Shown: positions 1 through 11,963, counted from the stretch's first letter. The stretch: DNA of 64,000 nt from Leptodactylus fallax (GCA_947044405.1 CAMRHE010000011.1:6492501-6556500), one strand, 5' to 3'. The notes: generated from the sequence alone by a model not told the origin. Program-made: numbers and translations.

Positions 1-1120
1 AAAAATGCTCAGTCTGCATCAAGTGTAATAGGACTCTGGAATAAGGAATATTTTAGGTGGAGGTTCCTTTGCTTTGAAGTCTTTGCAAATTGACTTTGGG
101 GATTCTTGTTATCAAAAATACTGAAAATGGCAATGGAAATCCCAACTGAGGTGCTGAATACAAATGTAAATAATGAACTACAACTCTCCATCCTGCTATA
201 ATATATATGATACTTTTTGCTACCATTATTAATACTGTAGTCTCTTTCTTTGAATCATTGCAGGTACTTCTGGTTACCTCAACTAAATATTTTATATAAA
301 CTTTATTTATATTTAGTCAAATCACATATTCATAATATTGTTTGAAATTGCAATAAAAAAATCATAAAATATAATACAAATCAATTAATGGAGTCTACTA
401 TTTCCAAGAGTCATAGACATTGCTTTTCCCTCTCTAAATATTACTGGTGAAAAGCAATTTTAATTACTCTCATGGTAATATATTGATTTTACACATATTA
501 ATCTAAGAAAAATCTGGATATGCGACAATGTAATTACCAAAGGGAAGATGTTTTACACTCCATACTGTAACTTGTCTAGATTAAAAATGCAATATGATTT
601 GAAAAATAGTACTTAAAGAGGAAAAAGTTAAGTTTTAAGCCACCTGAAACTGTGAAGCAGTGGACATTTTAGATTGCTCTGTGATATTAAAGAAATTATT
701 ATACAAATTAAATTTTATATCAATTATATAAATCTTACGGCAAACATGACATGCCATTAGCAGAACTCAATATATTCAGGTTAAATATAAGATTGTGAAC
801 TGAATTTTAAACATTGAATATAATGTAACTGGCAAAATTCCTGGTGCGAACACTTTTATAACAACAGTAATATTACTGACATTCTAATTGCTTAATTTCT
901 TTGTAAAACTAAAGAAATATGCTTTCAAATTTCATTGGATATTTTCAGTTTAATTTTTTAAAACCTCCAAGACATATTAAGTTGCTTGAGGCAACTATGA
1001 CAAATATGTACACAACTAAAATTATAGTCATGTCAGGCTACAATTGTAATGAAAGACACACTATACAATATATTTCCTTCTTTTAAATGGGTTAGTCCAT
1101 TTAAAAAGCCTATTGTCTTA
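1..1120. other. AT-rich non-coding DNA
   Basis: No coding signal, no recognisable repeat and no RNA gene were seen. The sequence is AT-rich, with stop codons frequent in all frames. It is probably intergenic or intronic. Confidence 0.6.
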
Positions 1121-1123
1121 TTA

Positions 1124-1899
1124 GGGACCATTTAGACAGTGGAAAATGAAGAGAAATTGAGGTAGACTTCCACCTAAGATTCCTCTTAATTTTCCAGCCG
1201 TACTGAAAAGCGGTAACGCTAAAGCAGACAAAAAGCACTGTGGAAAAGACCGTGGCGGAAACGCTTTGAGTTTTTTTTCCAAAGAATTTTTCAGCGAAAG
1301 TTCGCAGAGTTTCCCTATTATACCTATATGGAAAACGTCAGCGTTTTCATAGGTATAATTGGCATGCTGCGATTTAAAGAAATGCGATAGCTTTGGAAAT
1401 CACAGCATAATATCTGAATCACAGAAAAATATCTGCAATGAGTGGATGGGATTAGTCAGAATCCCATCCACTTTGCAGGTACTGTAAAACGGTTTTTGCC
1501 ACAAAGTTTCCGCTGCAGCCAAATTGCGGCATTTTCGCAACATGGTGCCCTAGTCTTACTGTGGTTTGGCTTTCCTCTATGGCTTTTACTAGATGATCAG
1601 CCCCAGGTGAGTGAAGTTTATCAGCGGACTGTCTCACTCTGCAGCTTCTACAGCTTATCTGAATCTGTAGCAAGATCGATCTGGACTCTTATTTTTTTAT
1701 TGTCCCATTTTGATTTCTGGCTCCTATTGAAAACAAGCATTTTTGGAAATTGCAGCATGTCAATTATATCTAAGGAAACGCTGGTGGATTCCCTAAAGGT
1801 ATAATTGAAGCAGAAAGCGTTCTGGGAAAAACCGAGATGTGTTTCCGCCATGTTTTTTTCCCTGTCACGCTTTTTCGCTGTGGCCTGCTACATGGGGCC
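1124..1899. mobile_element. Harbinger-like MITE (non-autonomous DNA transposon)
   Basis: The ends are imperfect inverted repeats: left GGGACCATTTAG, right end reverse-complemented GGCCCCATGTAG. Both ends are flanked by TTA (1121-1123 and 1900-1902), the 3-bp target-duplication type used by PIF/Harbinger elements. The interior holds an inverted repeat around 1315-1360 (an ATTATACCTAT arm and its complement) and GCGGAAACGC-type motifs. There is no transposase. Short open frames here (for example 1442-1804) show no family similarity. The superfamily call rests only on the TTA duplication and GG ends. Confidence 0.5.
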
Positions 1900-2239
1900 T
1901 TAGCCTTAAACAGATTTATTCCATAGATCATGAAACATTTAGTCCTTCTAGATTCTGAATTAAACAGATGACTGTTTCACTGTAGAAACTGCAAATTTCA
2001 TTACAACCTCTTGCCTTTTTTGTTTTTGTTATTGGATGTTATACAACAGACTAAAGTTGAACAGAAAAAAACACTTGGTTTACTACCTATGCCTAGTAAC
2101 TAAAAGATCTTTCTTACAACATTGGTTGCAATTCACAGTTCCTAGTCAACAATTGGTAGTAGATGAACCACATCTTAACAAGTTATCTCCTATTTATAGT
2201 ACAGGGAATGGCTTGCAGATTTTTCAGGACTGACTGCTC

Positions 2240-2545
2240 AGATCCCCACAAATTAGAATAACAGAAGAGTTTTGTCCCCATTCTAAATAGAGTTGGACCA
2301 CCTCTCCATTCCACCACCAGGAGATAGTTGGAGTAAGGTGGAGTACGGTGCTCAGTTGGAGTACGGTGCTCAGCTATTTCTTGATCTCCCATTAAAATGA
2401 ATAGAGTAAGGGTGGTCCCGACCACCTCTCCTTTCAGAATGGGAGACTAAATTTCCCTGTTATCCTGATAGGTGGGGGTCTGAGTGGTCAGATGCCCACC
2501 AATTTGCAATCTATCCCCTATCTTAAGATAGGAATATGCCTTTAA
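2240..2545. repeat. Dispersed frog-type repeat with TTAA-type right end
   Basis: The segment carries motifs such as CCCACCAATTTGCAATCTAT and a right end TAAGATAGG...CCTTTAA that resembles the TTAA-flanked MITEs at 26153 and 27578. The left edge is not defined. It also contains a short direct duplication of GTTGGAGTACGGTGCTCAG-like sequence near 2330-2375. Confidence 0.35.
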
Positions 2546-2790
2546 GCTTAATGAATATTGAGCACATTAAAACATAATATAATTAAAAAAATGAGACATA
2601 ATTTTTGTTTCTTATTTTTTTGTGGGGGACTTTATTATGCTAATTAACATATATGAAAATGTGAAAACTAATATCTTCATTAATACTTACAGAATGATAC
2701 TGTATCACCTGTAGTCAGCCTGGATTGTGGGTGACTGACCTAATTTACCCCCTCTACATTTTCTAAATATGCTTCTGCTATTCAGCCTTG

Positions 2791-2890
2791 GAGTAGAGAT
2801 TGGCAAACTGCTTTGGCACAAACTGGATTCAACCCGAATATTCCAAATTTGTTAAAAACTAAACAAATGTTGCTTCATCTCGGATTAATT
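2791..2890 (+). repeat. End fragment of a hAT-like dispersed repeat
   Basis: It starts with TAGAGATTGGCAAAC and continues through CCGAATATTCCAAATTTGTT. The same end is seen reverse-complemented at 48240-48328 and, more diverged, at 24725-24795. The TAGAGATG start is shared with the large hAT element at 28793. Only about 100 bp is recognisable; no matching second end was found nearby. Confidence 0.4.
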
Positions 2891-3138
2891 AAAACCTTGC
2901 AGTGCTGATGTCATATACAGCATATAAGTATAAGATGTGTTAAATGTCACCAGAAGTTAATTTCAGTAATGGTGGAGATATTGTAGGGTCTGTGATTCAT
3001 CTGCATCATACAGACCACAGTCTGAAAAGTTTGCAAGCAATAAGAATTTAGTCAGAATCAAGCAATTACACAGGCAGATTAGTGATAGAAATCAATACAT
3101 ATAAATCTTTTGTGCAATAGAGCAGTTTCATCTATATA

Positions 3139-3507
3139 CAGGTGCATCTCAATAAATTAGAATATCTTTGAAACGTTTATATTTGTCAGTAATTAAATTT
3201 AAAATGTGACCTCCTATATTTTCTAGATTCTTTACACAGAGAGTGTTCTATTTCAAGTGTTCTATTTCTGTAAATGTTGACTATGGATTACAGGTAATGA
3301 AAACGCAAATCTAAGAAAATTAGAAAATTGTGAAAAAGTTCAGTATTGTAAATTCAGTGTGTCTCTTGCCAAGGTTTTCTAAGCCTTTAAATGATCCCTC
3401 AGTCTGGTTCAGTAGGACACACAATCATGGAAGACTGCTGATTATGAATTGAATTACTGAAATGAATGAACGTTTCAAAAATATTCAAATTTATTGAGAT
3501 GCACCTG
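3139..3507. mobile_element. Tc1/mariner-type MITE
   Basis: A 369-bp element has near-perfect inverted ends of ~27 bp that begin CAGGTGCATCTCAATAAATT. Both ends are flanked by TA (3137-3138 and 3508-3509), the Tc1/mariner target duplication. The interior is AT-rich and non-coding, so it would need a transposase supplied in trans. Confidence 0.85.
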
Positions 3508-3509
3508 TA

Positions 3510-4060
3510 CACAGTCTTTAAACATAATTTTTAATGACAAAACAATCCTGTTAGTGAAAAATCATTTGTTAAGGGCTTTTTTGGGCAACAGTTTAAATGT
3601 TTTCATTAAATACATAGCAAATGTAACTACCATGTGCAACTACCTCTCTTAGTAGAGAGAACTCTACTAAGGAGTTTGTAATAAACCGAGGATCCTTTAA
3701 AGGACATCGGTGGAACAGTGAACTGTTGGAGAGCTCCTCCGGGAAAGGTTGGCATAGTGACCTCTTATGCTTGTAAAGTTTGCCTAATATGCAAATACTT
3801 ATAAAAATCTTGGGTTGGGAGGAAAAAGTATTTAATTAGAACTTCAAATGAAATGAAATGAGATCCAGAATAAAGTTAGTGTATAGATTTAATGCAGTGG
3901 AGTAACCACTGAGATAGATTACTGTCCGGCAAGAAGACATTCAGATATCGCAGTGGCATGTCAAACATAGATACCATATCTTTCTAAAGAGTGAAATGAG
4001 TGATTTCCATGCTCAAAGAGATGATTTAATGCTTAACAGGGGTACTTGTGGGCTTGGTCT
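3510..4060. other. Non-coding DNA, no recognised element
   Basis: Nothing coding was seen. Short imperfect palindromes occur at about 3645-3680 (CTCTCTTAGTAGAGAG, then CTCTACTAAGGAG) but no repeat family was recognised. Confidence 0.5.
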
Positions 4061-4089
4061 ACATCTAGCATCTAGGTGGAGCATGGTTA

Positions 4090-4447
4090 TTATTGGGTCA
4101 CCAATAGCTTCCTGTTCAATAGACACCCACCGTTTATGGACCCCCTCTTGCCACCAAGCCAAAATTTGATCGTAAGAACCGTAGCCATATAGTATTTTTT
4201 AAAGTCGGGGTCCCAGTTCCTCCCCACAACCAAGGCCTGGTCATGCTGGTCAAACGTACTATCAATCTCCTCCCAGACCAAATAAAGCCAGATATCAATT
4301 TTTGTAGTTTGGTTAAATAATCAGTGGATAGGGGTACAACCACCATGCAGAAGGTATACAGAATGATGGTGAGGACCATCATCTTGACATTGGCTATTCT
4401 ACAAGCCCATGAAATTAGGGTTTTAAAACCACTAAAGCTTGGAAATC
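4090..4447 (-). pseudogene. L1 ORF2 C-terminal fragment
   Basis: The minus-strand frame encodes the conserved stretch after the RT of L1 proteins, with YLTKLQKLISGFIWSGRR and a following TSMTRPW segment. Intact L1 ORF2 proteins have FIWNGKRPR-type motifs here, followed by a GGLGLPDL-type segment. A frameshift near 4200-4280 splits the sequence into two frames (the second contains PDFKKYYMATVLT). It joins the RT part across the MITE at 4452-5088. Confidence 0.75.
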
Positions 4448-4451
4448 TTAA

Positions 4452-5088
4452 CACTAGAACTACCGCATGTTTTATAATACCTATAACGACCACTAGGGGT
4501 CATTTTGACCCCCAATTCAAAAGTACTGACTCTAGAGTAAAAATAACTTTTTTGCCATTAAAACATTTAATTTTACTTAGTAGGAACAGTGTTGAGATCA
4601 AGTACAGCAGTTTAAACACATTTTCCTTTTACATTGTCAGCTTACTCATGCTTCAAATATACATTTGCAAAAAGTGACTTGTAAGCTATAGTGTATGCTA
4701 CTGAAGTGCAGACAAAAAATGCTGGTAGACATGGATCAAATATGTTCAGACAAATTTAGACAAAACAAAATGATAAATCATTCCTGATGTGCAAAAACAC
4801 AATTATACTCTACAACTAGGGAGAAACACTGTGATTTTCTGTACTCTGTACTGTTAGGTGTATTGCCTACTACTACTTTTATGTATGGTGTCAAATTGAC
4901 CCCTTCGGTACTTATAGGTATGAATTGTAAAGCCTGGGCCCCTGAAAAAATTTCAATTCATTTTTGTGTCCTAAAATATACACTACCATGAATAAATAAA
5001 AGTTAAAATAAAATTTTAACAAATGAGTTCTAAGATTTTGTAAGTTCTAAGAAAAAAAAATAGCAAAAGGGTCAAAATGACCCTAGTG
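4452..5088. mobile_element. piggyBac-like MITE with TTAA duplication
   Basis: A 637-bp element is flanked on both sides by TTAA (4448-4451 and 5089-5092). Its ends are CACTAGAACTACC on the left and GGGTCAAAATGACCCTAGTG on the right. Inside the left end is CACTAGGGGTCATTTTGACC, so the right terminus is matched by a subterminal copy. TTAA duplication and CACTAG ends fit piggyBac-type transposons. No transposase is present. Removing it rejoins the L1 ORF2 sequence. Confidence 0.75.
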
Positions 5089-5092
5089 TTAA

Positions 5093-5732
5093 GGGTTAGA
5101 GAAAAATAATTCTGGGACAACAATGATATTACCAGATAGGAGAAGTTTTTGAGACTCTAACTAGATGGAAACTTGGCAGCTAATATATCTTTAGAGCTAG
5201 GGTTGATGTTAACAGTCAAGACTTTGAATTTAGAAAGGTTCATTTTATAATAATTTTTTCTAAAGAGTTCCAATATTTCTAGAGCCACCTCTAAAAAGAG
5301 GCTGGGTGGGAGAGGGAGAGAATCAGGGGCTCCATAGCAAGAGCAAAAATAATGGGTGACAGGGGGCACCCTTGAACGGTTCTTTTATGATTGGGAAAAT
5401 GGTCCGACAGGGATCCTGAGGCTAAAATAATAGTCCAAAAGAGGAATACAAAGCCAAAATGGCAGATTTAAAAGAGCCATAGATAGCATATTTTTTGTGA
5501 AGGCGGTCAAAGTATCTCAACTGCATTAGTTGAACGCATTCTCCACGTCCAGGGCCAAGAGGAGAGAAGGCATCCGACTTCAGTTCGCCCACTGGACTTT
5601 TCTCAGAATTAAAATGCGTTTCTGCAACATTAGGACATCACATTTTAAAAGTCTTGCCCCCTTCCATGTAATAGTCCTTTTATACAGGCTATTCAGCCCT
5701 TGAACATTAAATGAAGAGATCTGTAATACCAT
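5093..5732 (-). pseudogene. L1 ORF2: endonuclease start joined to reverse transcriptase
   Basis: The minus-strand start at 5732 opens with a typical L1 endonuclease N-terminus (SSFNVQGLNS, then KGARLLKCDVLMLQ). At about 5590 it passes directly into RT palm sequence (LLALDVENAFN, then GCPLSPIIFALAMEPLI across a frameshift at about 5370). The endonuclease catalytic body and the RT fingers are therefore deleted, and frameshifts and stops add to the damage. The RT continues downstream of the MITE as the C-terminal fragment. Confidence 0.7.
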
Positions 5733-5958
5733 GATTTAAAGTAAAATAAATTATATAAACCTCACTGATCTCCAGATACCAGCATAGCAGGAAACAGAGA
5801 TACACATAGCGGGGCCCACCAGAAACACCATAAATGCATAAGCCAAATACGGACACAGAAGCCTGAAAACAAAATGTGCTTGAAAACTAGTAGAGGCATT
5901 TTAAAAGTAACAGCATAGTGCCAAAATGCACCAAATATCTAGGTGCATTTTGCCTATA

Positions 5959-6590
5959 CTAATAGAGTGAAGCGGGCAATGACCAAATATTGCATACAAT
6001 ATCGCAATATTCAGCTATGTGGCTCAACTGAGTGCCAGTCTTTTGTAACAACTGAGAATTGCCTTTGTGCCTGCAAGGTGGCCGCTGATAGATCTGGATA
6101 GAGATAGAGGAGAATGGAGCAGGTAACGAACCACATTTGCGGACCTCAGAAAGCAGAACATCTTTGATGTGATAAAAATGGACATGGTTTATAGTATCTC
6201 CTTGAGCGTCTTTTTCAGATTGAGTCTTAGGTATCCTGTGTGCCCTATCCAAAGTCAAGATCATCTTCGACATGCTTGGGATAATTTTTTTGAATAATTG
6301 TTTGTTATATTCAGGTAGATCTATCGAGGCAGTGTCTTCAGAAATGCCTTGGATTTTAATGTTATTATGCCTCAGCATCAGTAGCTTTAATTTTTAACTA
6401 ATTCACTTCCTCCTCCAAGACATTATTGGTGTTCATCGATTTGTTATGTGTTATGGAGAACTCCCCCATCTTGTGTTCGATATGATCTGTGCGCTCTCCC
6501 AAAGCATCGACGTTGCATTGAAGTTTACTCACTCGGGAGGAAACAGTTTTGTTAATGCCTGATTGAAACAGGACAAGAATTCCTTTTAAA
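5959..6590 (-). pseudogene. L1 ORF1 (RNA-binding protein) remnant
   Basis: The upstream part (6590 to 6380) has a heptad-rich coiled-coil segment (KLQCNVDALGERTDHIEHKM) typical of L1 ORF1 trimerisation. It is followed in another frame by the RRM-like part with NNIKIQGI and LDRAHRIPK, hallmarks of Tx1/L1 ORF1. The open part (6378 to 5959) is 139 aa, against a usual total of about 300 aa. Stops around 6385-6410 break the join between the two parts. Confidence 0.7.
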
Positions 6591-6599
6591 ATGTCAGTA

Positions 6600-9182
6600 G
6601 TGACGGCTCATTAGAGGTGGGAAAGTTTGAAAAGCAGATTTTGCTGGAATAGTTTTCAGGTGTCATGTCTCATTTGCAGAGCCCCTAGAGTACCAAAACA
6701 ATGGAAACCCTCCAAAAGTGATCCCATTTTGGAAACTACACCCCTAACAGAATTTATCAAGGGGTATAGTGAGCATTTTGACCCCACAGCCGTTTCACAG
6801 ATTTTATTAACATTGTGATGTGAAAATTAAAAATTACTAAAACATCATTTAATCCCCAAAGTTTTCATTTTCACAAGGGGTTAAAGGAGAAAAAGCACCC
6901 CACAGTTTGTTAAACAATTGCATCTGAACACGGCAATACCCCATATGTGGTTGTAATCTGCTGTATGGGTACATGGCAGGGCTCGGAATGGAAAGAGCGC
7001 TATTTGGCTTTTGAAGGGTAGATTTTGTTGGAATAGTATTCAGGTGCCATGTTGCATTTGCAGAGCTCCTAGAGTACCAATACAGTGGAAACCCCCTAGA
7101 AGTGACCCCATTTTGGAAACTACACTCCTCACAGAACATATCAAGGGGTATAGTGAGCATTTTGTCCCCACAGTTGTTTCACAGGTTTTATTAAGATTGG
7201 GACATGAAAATGAAAAAATACTTTTTTTCCAATAAACCGTCAATTTAGTCCCAAATTTTTCATTTTCACAAGAGGATAATTTAAAAAAAACTCCCCAAAG
7301 TTTGTTACACAATTTCTCCTGAATACAGGAATATTTCGCATGTGGTTGTAATCTCCTGTTTGGGTACATGGCAGGGCTCAGAATGGAAAGAGCGCTATTT
7401 GGCTTTTGGAGAGAAGATTTTGCTGGAATAGTTTTCAGGTGCCATGTCGTATTTGCAGAGCCCCTAAAGTACCAATACAATGGAAACCGCCAAAAAGTGA
7501 CCCCATTTTGGAAACTACACCCCTCAAGGAATTTCTCAAGGGGTATGGTGATCATTTTGACCCTAATGCTGTTTCACAGATTATATTAGCATTGGGACAT
7601 GAAAATTAAAAATGACTTTTTTTTTTCCAATAAACCGTCCATTTAGCACCATATTTTAAAGGAGATAAAGAAGAAAAAACACATCACAGTTTGTTACACA
7701 ATTTCTCCTGAACACAGAAGTGCCCCATATGTGGTTGTAAATTGCTGTAGAGGTACATGGTTAGGCTCAGAATGGAAAGAGCGCTATTTGGCTTTTGGAG
7801 GGCAGATTTTGCTGGAATAGTTTTCAGGTACCATATTGCATTTGCAGAGCCCCTAGAGTATCAATACAGTGTAAACCCCTCAAAAGTGACCCCATTTTAG
7901 AAACTACACTCCTCAAGGAATTTCTCAATGGGTATTATCATTTTGAGCCTAAAAATGCTTCCCAAAAATTAATGTACTAAGTGAAAATTGAAATTTTTAA
8001 AGAAATATGCCATTTTGGTACCCAATACGTTGTACCCACTTTGAGTCATCAGAGACATACACTCCTAAAACTATTAAGTGGGCTATCCCGGGTACAAAAA
8101 AATTATATTTGTGGGTGTAAACTGCTGCTTGGGCACACAGCAGGGATCAGAAGGGAAGGAGCACTGCGCTTTTTAGCTTTTAGAGTACAGATTTAGAGGG
8201 ACTTTCTGGACGCCATGTTGTTTTTGCAGATCCCTGTAGGTGCCAGTAACTTGGAATTCCCCAAGAAGTGACCCCATTTTGTACGGACAATTATAGGGTA
8301 TCTGTAAATATGACATGGCGTCCAAAATCCAACAATCTAAATCTACGCTCCAAAAGCCACATAGCGCTCCTTCACATCTGCACCCTCCTGTGTGCCCAAA
8401 TGGGAGTTTACACCCACATGTATGACACTGGTGTACCCAGGATAATGTACTTAATGTCATATGTGGGTATAAACTGCTGTTTTGGAAACAGCCGCGCACA
8501 GAAGGGAAGGAGTGCTATTTTGGTTTTTGAAGCACAGTTTGGTTTTTGGATGTCATGCCACTTTTGCAAAGCCCCTGAATTGTCAGTAAAGTGTAATCCG
8601 CAGACTTGTGACCCCATTTTCGAAACTACACCCCTGAAGGGATTTATCAACTGGGGTAACGAGCATTTTTAACCCTTGAGTATTGCATTCATTTAATTTG
8701 AATAAATGAATGCGCAGCTGATAATGAAAAGTGAAAATTGCAATTTTTCCAGAGATTCGCCACAAACATTCCAAAAACTGTTAAGTGGGTATCCTGGGCA
8801 CAACATCTTTTGGAGCGTTCATATCTGATACAAGCCGGGCACAACGTATTATGCATTGAAATTACATATTCCTGGAAAAATTGCCATTTTCACCTTTCAC
8901 TCCAGCTGCATATTCATTGCTGGAGAATAAATTTATAGCAACACTTGGTGGTTAAAAATGCTCACTGTACACCTGGATAAATTCCTTCAGGGGTGTAGTT
9001 TCCAAAATGGGGACACATGTCAGGGGGTTTCACTTTACTGGCATTTCAGGAGCTCTGCAAGTGTCATGACGTCCAAAAGCTAAACTGTCTAAATCTGTGC
9101 TCCAAAAACCAAATATTGCTCATTCCATTCTGTGCCCGGCTGTGCCCAAACAGCAGTTTATATCCAGATATGACACTAAGTG
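6600..9182 (+). repeat. Tandem ~340-395 bp dispersed repeat, partly inverted
   Basis: The landmark CCCATTTTGGAAACTACAC recurs at about 6723, 7107, 7502, 7891, 8273 and 8613, with spacings of 384, 395, 389, 382 and 340 bp. Each unit also carries a GGAAAGAGCGCTATTTGGCT-like block and a TTTGCAGAGCCCCTAGAGTA-like block. Two segments (about 8310-8455 and 8880-9180) carry the same blocks in the reverse direction, so the array ends as a palindrome. Small open frames in the units (for example 7040-7555 minus) recur because the DNA repeats; I do not treat them as genes. I know this family as common in frog DNA but cannot assign it to a superfamily. Confidence 0.75.
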
Positions 9183-10831
9183 CAGTCATATGAAAAATTT
9201 TGGGCACCCCTATTAATCTTAATCATTTTTAGTTCTAAATATTTGGGTGTTTGCAACAGCCATTTCAATTTGATATATCTAATAACTGATGGACACAGTA
9301 ATATTTCAGGATTGAAATGAGGTTTATTGTACTAACAGAAAATGTGCAATATGCATTAAACCAAAATTTGACCGGTGCAAAAATTTGGGTACCCTTATCA
9401 TTTTATTGATTTGAATACTCCTAACTACTTTTTACTGACTTACTGAAGCACAAAATTGGTTTTGTAACATCACTGAGCTTTGAACTTCATAGCCAGGTGT
9501 ATCCAATCATGAGAAAAGGTATTTAAGGTGGCCAATTGCAAGTTGTTCTCCTATTTGAATCTCCTCTGAAGAGTGGCATCATGGCCTCCTCAAAACAACT
9601 CTCAAATGATCTGAAAACAAAGATTGTTCAACATAGTTGTTCAGGGGAAGTATACAAAAAGTTGTCTCTGAGATTTAACCTGTCAGTTTCCACTGTGAGG
9701 AACATAGTAAGGAAATGGAAGACCACAGGGACAGTTCTTGTTAAGCCCTGAAGTGGCAGGCCAAGAAAAATATCAGAAAGGCAGAGAAGAAGAATGGTGA
9801 GAACAGTCAAGGACAATCCACAGACCACCTCCAAAGAGCTGCAGCATCATCTTGCTGCAGATGGTGTCACTGTGCATCGGTCAACAATACAGCACACTTT
9901 GCACAAGGAGAAGCTGTATGGGAGAGTGATGCGAAAGAAGCCGTTTCTGAAAGCACGCCACAAACAGAGTCGCCTGAGGTATGCAAAAGCACATTTGGAC
10001 AAGCCAGCTTCATTTTGGAAGAAGGTCCTGTGGACTGATGAAACAAAGATTGAGTTGTTTGGTCATACAAAAAGGCCTTATGCATGGCGTCAAAAAAACA
10101 CAGCATTCCAAGAAAAACACTTGCTACCCACTGTAAAATTTGGTGGAGGTTCCATCATGCTTTGGGGCTGTGTGGCCAATGCCGGCACCGGAAATCTTGT
10201 TAAAGTTGAGGGTCGCATGGATTCAACTCAGTATCAGCAGATTCTTGAGAATAATGTACAAGAATCAGTGACGAATTTGAAGTTACGCCGGGGATGGATA
10301 TTTCAGCAAGACAATGATCCAAAACACAGCTCCAAATCTATTCAGGCATTCATGCAGAGGAACAATTACAATGTTCTGGAATGGCCATCCCAGTCCCCAG
10401 ACCTGAATATCATTGAACATCTGTGGGATAATTTGAAGCGGGCTGTCCATGCTCGGCGACCATCAAACTTAACTGAACTGGAATTGTTTTGTAAACAGGA
10501 ATGGTCAAAAATACCTTCATCCAGGATCCAGGAACTGATTAAAAGCTACAGGAAGCGACTAGAGGCTGTTATTTTTGCAAAAGGAGGATCTACTAAATAT
10601 TAATGTCACTTTTCTGTTGAGGTGCCCATACTTTTGCACCGGTCAAATTTTGGTTTAATGCATATTGCACATTTTCTGTTAGTACAATAAACCTCATTTC
10701 AATCCTGAAATATTACTGTGTCCATCAGTTATTAGATATATCAAATTGAAATGGCTGTTGCAAACACCCAAATATTTAGAACTAAAAATGATTAAGATTA
10801 ATAGGGGTGCCCAAACTTTTTCATATGACTG
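9183..10831 (+). mobile_element. Tc1-like transposon with ~214-bp inverted repeats
   Basis: The left end CAGTCATATGAAAAATTTTG and the right end (…TTTTTCATATGACTG) form inverted repeats of about 210 bp. The right flank is TA; the left flank is TG, a decayed TA. The element is 1649 bp and holds one transposase with a single nonsense codon. It sits inside the tandem frog repeat, which resumes at 10832. Confidence 0.9.
9581..10603 (+). pseudogene. Tc1-like transposase, one nonsense codon
   Basis: The frame from the ATG at 9581 gives 340 codons, the usual Tc1 length, with one in-frame TGA at 9749-9751 (codon 57, in the linker before SGRPRK, where arginine is usual). The N-terminus has the paired-type helix-turn-helix region (SVSTVRNIVRKWKTTG). 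The catalytic triad is all present: LWTDETKIELFG, FQQDNDPKH, and SPDLNIIEHLW, with 34 residues between the last D and E (DD34E). The protein would cut and paste the element at TA sites. A single C-to-T change explains the stop. Confidence 0.9.
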
Positions 10832-11066
10832 TATGTTATCCTGGGTACACCTGTGTCATACATGTGGGCATAAACTGCAGTTTGGGCACACAGCAGGGTG
10901 CAGATGTGAAGGAGCGATATGTGGCTTTTGGAGCACAGATTCAGATGTTTGGTATCTGGACACCATGTCATGTTTGCAGAGCCTCTAAGGTACCAGTAAA
11001 GTGGAATCCCCTAGGGAATGACCCCATTTTGAAAACTGTACCCCTCAAAGAATTTATCACGGGGTG
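10832..11066 (+). repeat. Tandem frog repeat, continuation
   Basis: The blocks TGGGCACACAGCAGGGTGCA, ACCATGTCATGTTTGCAGAG and CCCCATTTTGAAAACTGTAC match the units at 6600-9182. The unit is cut by the LTR element: the GGGTG at 11062-11066 reappears at 15281-15285. Confidence 0.75.
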
Positions 11067-11940
11067 TGTGATGATTCTGCTTAAATATGGCTATAACTCA
11101 GAGATGTATTTTGATCTCTGGGTATAGTATCTCCCTTCTTACCTGCATTTATTCATAAGGTGCGCAGCTATAATCCTAGGTGTATATTGGCAGTAGTGGC
11201 AACACTGGAACAATTGGGGCTTTGTATCCATCCCAGCAGGGCTCCATTGAATTCATATACAGCCCTGAGTGATCAAAGAAACATGCATTGTGCAGATAGA
11301 TCAGACCTGGTTGATAACATTGTATCATTCCACTTGGTCTCAGCTCAATACAAAGAATCTGGACTTGAGTGCATTATTCAATCAGACTTGCTGCCACCGG
11401 TGACCTCATTCTGGGAGGTGGCATAAAGGGTATAAAAGATGAAGTAAGAGGCAATGGGAGGAGATTGTGCTGGGACTACAAGAGAACCCTATGAGGAGAT
11501 TACAGAGAGACTTCCACTGAGAGAGACTATTGGATTATACTGTGAGGAGCATGCAAGCGGAGATGCTGGAGTTAATGCCGCTGCCTCCACTGGGTTATTC
11601 ACACATGACAGAGCATGTGTGAGTGTTGGATTATAGAGCCACATCAAGGAGATGCGTGGTAAAGTAATTATTTCAATGTTATTCCCTTTTTATTTTTATT
11701 GTACTGTATATTGTAACTAGTAACTGTTAATGCTTGCATACATCTGCATATCTGTTCTGAACTGCATGTGTTAGATGTTAATACCGACCCATTTAGGGGT
11801 TAATAAATATATAAAATTTAGAAAGCTTGTCTTGTATTTATCTTGTGAACCCGACACTCACTGGCGGTGAGTGTGGTTTTTATATGAAAGAAGACTCAGG
11901 TGGGGCCACAGCGGTGTTGGTGCACTGAGGATCTTTCACA
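11067..11940 (+). repeat. 5' LTR of the RT-less element
   Basis: It starts TGTGATGATT and ends TCTTTCACA, matching 14408-15280. A TATA box lies at 11431 and AATAAA at 11812-11817, so U3, R and U5 follow in that order. The TG...CA ends and 5-bp duplication fit Ty3-type elements. Confidence 0.9.
11431..11438 (+). promoter_or_regulatory. LTR TATA box
   Basis: TATAAAAG occurs 365 bp into the 5' LTR, with an identical copy in the 3' LTR (about 14772). Its position upstream of the AATAAA at 11812 fits a pol II promoter that starts the genomic RNA. Confidence 0.6.
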
Positions 11941-11941
11941 T

Positions 11942-11963
11942 TGGTGGCAGCGTAGTGGGATCT
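11942..11963 (+). other. Primer binding site, tRNA-Leu type
   Basis: TGGTGGCAGCG directly after the LTR (one base later) is complementary to a tRNA end CGCUGCCACCA. A further GTGGGAT follows after an extra TA. This fits the 3' end of a leucine tRNA with a 2-nt insertion. The tRNA identity is from general knowledge of that tRNA's acceptor end. Confidence 0.6.

Larger units (their letters stand above)
4060..6600 (-). mobile_element. L1/Tx1-type LINE, internally deleted
   Basis: Read on the minus strand, this holds in order an ORF1 (6590 to 5959), the start of ORF2 with the first ~50 residues of the endonuclease (5732 to ~5590), then part of the reverse transcriptase (~5590 to 5093) and the ORF2 C-terminal region (4447 to 4090). 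Most of the endonuclease and the first part of the reverse transcriptase are missing: the open sequence jumps at about 5590. A piggyBac-like MITE interrupts the RT. The element is dead. Ends are approximate and no target duplication was found. Confidence 0.75.

Noticed and set aside
1442..1804. 120-codon frame with hydrophobic segments
   Set aside because: It lies inside a Harbinger-like MITE and overlaps open frames on the other strand; no similarity recognised.
7040..7555. 171-codon minus-strand frame and similar short frames at 6849-8499
   Set aside because: They recur with the tandem repeat unit, differ in length from unit to unit, and have no family motif.
6600..8700. CRISPR-like array
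   Set aside because: Units of 340-395 bp that are repetitive throughout, with no short constant repeat and unique spacers; the DNA is eukaryotic.
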